DNA of 64,000 nucleotides, from the NCBI GenBank assembly GCA_977006965.1, contig OZ345373.1:558001-622000 (forward strand). The letters run 5' to 3'. A program made the translations under genes and the position numbers. The stretch comes from Phymatolithon calcareum. Taxonomy: Eukaryota; Rhodophyta; Florideophyceae; Hapalidiales. The number at the start of each line of letters is the position of its first letter. Positions within the stretch are counted from its first letter, which is position 1. Under the pieces are notes generated by a model that saw nothing but the letters and a program-made list of their open reading frames with translations, had not been told where the DNA came from and made no database searches. This document shows, in pieces, positions 62,582-64,000 of this stretch.

Positions 62582-62881
62582 CGCTTGCGGTGTTGGCGAG
62601 CCTACGCAATGAATTCGGAGTGTCGTAAGCAAGTTTGAACTCTGCAGCTATCCCGAGGAACGTTTTGAGTTGCACAGATTGCCGCCCTTGCTCTCTGGGA
62701 TGATCCAGCTGCAGCCGAGATCATCAAACGCGTAAATTATATGATACAGAATTCTGATCATGATTGTGCGATTATCATACACTTTCCTGCGAAAGTGGGC
62801 CAATAAAGGCAGAGAGAATGACAGTTGTTGACCTTTCATATTACGTGGGCAGGGCTTCTGTTGCGAGATTCCACTGGTGGG

Positions 62882-62913
62882 ACCGAAAATGGTGCCATGG
62901 GACCATTTTCGGT
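62882..62913. repeat. 32-bp palindrome
   Basis: ACCGAAAATGGT and its complement around GCCATGGG, where one symmetric pair mismatches. Confidence 0.85.
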
Positions 62914-63445
62914 GTCATCAATGTAATCAAGTGCAAACATTTGGTCCTTGAATTATAATTCACGGACCGTATGTTCGCACGGGGGGGTTGCGGGAAAATG
63001 CGTAATCAGTAGCAGGGGAATGTAAGAAGGGGAGGAAAGCAAAGCGTATGACAACCGAAATTTGTACAAACACTGTCGATCAAAACAGAATCGTAAATAG
63101 AAAGTGATCTTGGGAATTGAACTGATAGAAGTCTTCGAGCAAGAGCTTCTCAGCTCGTCGAAGGATGATACACGAACAAGGTGTTCGCTACCTTATCGCA
63201 AGGTAGGCCTCAGCGGAGTTCGTGCTAACACTCGGGTACTTCTGGGTTGGTTCAATTCGTTACCTCTTTTACTGTCGGTGGCATTAGAGAATACTGATAT
63301 ACTACTCCCCATGTAATGTTACTAGTAATCCTAATGATTACCGACTGTACTGACAACGTAACTTGCAAATGTGTCCAAAGGTTGGACACACACGAAAACA
63401 TAGAACAATAAAACAACAAAGTGGAAAACATAAAAAGAATACTGT

Positions 63446-63481
63446 ACAAGCAAACAAGACGATATCGTCTTGTTTGCTTGT
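63446..63481. repeat. 36-bp perfect palindrome
   Basis: ACAAGCAAACAAGACGAT followed by its exact complement, no spacer. Confidence 0.95.
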
Positions 63482-63484
63482 GTG

Positions 63485-63601
63485 TTTGTCAATGCACTGA
63501 AATGGACGCATCGGCAACTCGACCATTCGCGTGAGCTTTACACTCTCACGTGCACGCGAATGGTCGAGTTGCCGATGCGTCCATTTCAGTGCATTGACAA
63601 A
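63485..63601. repeat. 117-bp inverted repeat with 49-bp identical arms
   Basis: Left arm 63485-63533 and right arm 63553-63601 are perfect complements over 49 bases, with a 19-base loop. It begins three bases after the 36-bp palindrome, so the two form a double foldback. Confidence 0.97.
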
Positions 63602-64000
63602 TAGCGCTCTTTATTTGAAACTATGGACTCGCATCAAAAAAACATATATGAAACCAGATTTACTGTCCAAAATGTACGCTTGTATTCGCCGCGGTGAATG
63701 TCAGGGGGGCCAATAATCGCGCATCCATTTTGTGGTCAAAAATAATGACCAAACAGAAAGATTAGAAATGGGCACAGCTTGTGCACGTAAGCGGGATTTT
63801 GTGCCAATAGTTTCGAAGAGCTCGGCTGACGCCAACGCACATACCGCATTGATTAAGGCATTGGAACTGCATAGATACTGTCAGGTGCTTAGCGCTCTAT
63901 AAACAGTGAGCGCTTATTGGTTGAAGTTCTCAAATACGCAGTGGCAGGTGTATACAGTCGAACCTGTATAACTGCAACACGGCGGTAAAGCAGGTTGGTA

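Larger units (their letters stand above)
62582..64000. other. Gene-poor end of window
   Basis: Upstream side of the Sel1 gene. Contains palindromes at 62882-62913, 63446-63481 and 63485-63601. No gene supported; the window may cut a feature at 64000. Confidence 0.45.

Overview
This window is nuclear DNA from an intron-poor eukaryote. The genes are eukaryotic housekeeping genes: glutamine synthetase type II, TGS1 cap hypermethylase, APC11, a VHS-domain protein, MRG15/Eaf3, nascent-polypeptide-associated complex alpha, clathrin light chain and glutaredoxin. Most are single-exon; the one intron I can demonstrate is the 92-bp intron in NAC alpha. TATA-like boxes are present, bacterial operon structure is absent, and an M48 protease has a plastid-like N-terminal extension. 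Together with gene islands separated by repeat-rich DNA, this points to a red alga (perhaps a florideophyte). That placement is inference; no organelle or rRNA marker is present.

Layout. 1-10.4 kb is retrotransposon country: remnants of one LINE (non-LTR) family, a purine-rich minisatellite of about 1.1 kb that appears to split one LINE copy, and a complete tRNA-derived SINE with a 12-bp target-site duplication. Within and beyond this (8.1-22.6 kb) lie three copies of a small, unrecognised protein family. Glutamine synthetase sits at 15.8-16.8 kb. 16.8-28 kb is mostly gene-poor, with LINE tails, several near-perfect palindromes and a short secreted-protein gene. 28-38 kb carries a WD40/RING protein, TGS1 with a Tyr-rich repeat tail, APC11 and a VHS protein. 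38-41 kb is gene-poor and holds two long hairpins. 41-46 kb is the densest gene block: M48 protease, MRG15, NAC alpha, clathrin light chain. 46.0-49.0 kb is a PIF/Harbinger transposon with both its genes. 49-53 kb has a bZIP-like fragment, glutaredoxin and an APH-family kinase gene broken by a 326-bp hAT-like MITE with an exact 8-bp duplication. 53-58 kb is decayed coding sequence, hairpins and a 171-bp tandem repeat. 58.1-62.6 kb is one very large gene for a multi-pass membrane protein with C-terminal Sel1 repeats. The end of the window holds two strong palindromes, one with 49-bp identical arms.

The genes do not form a pathway; neighbouring orientations are mixed (divergent MRG15/NAC alpha, convergent TGS1/APC11 and M48/MRG15). 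The most novel items are the three-copy orphan family, the series of unrelated long palindromes in gene-poor DNA, the SINE, the MITE-split kinase gene and the WD40-RING protein with two aspartates in zinc-ligand positions. All calls rest on reading sequence and recalling family motifs; no search was run.
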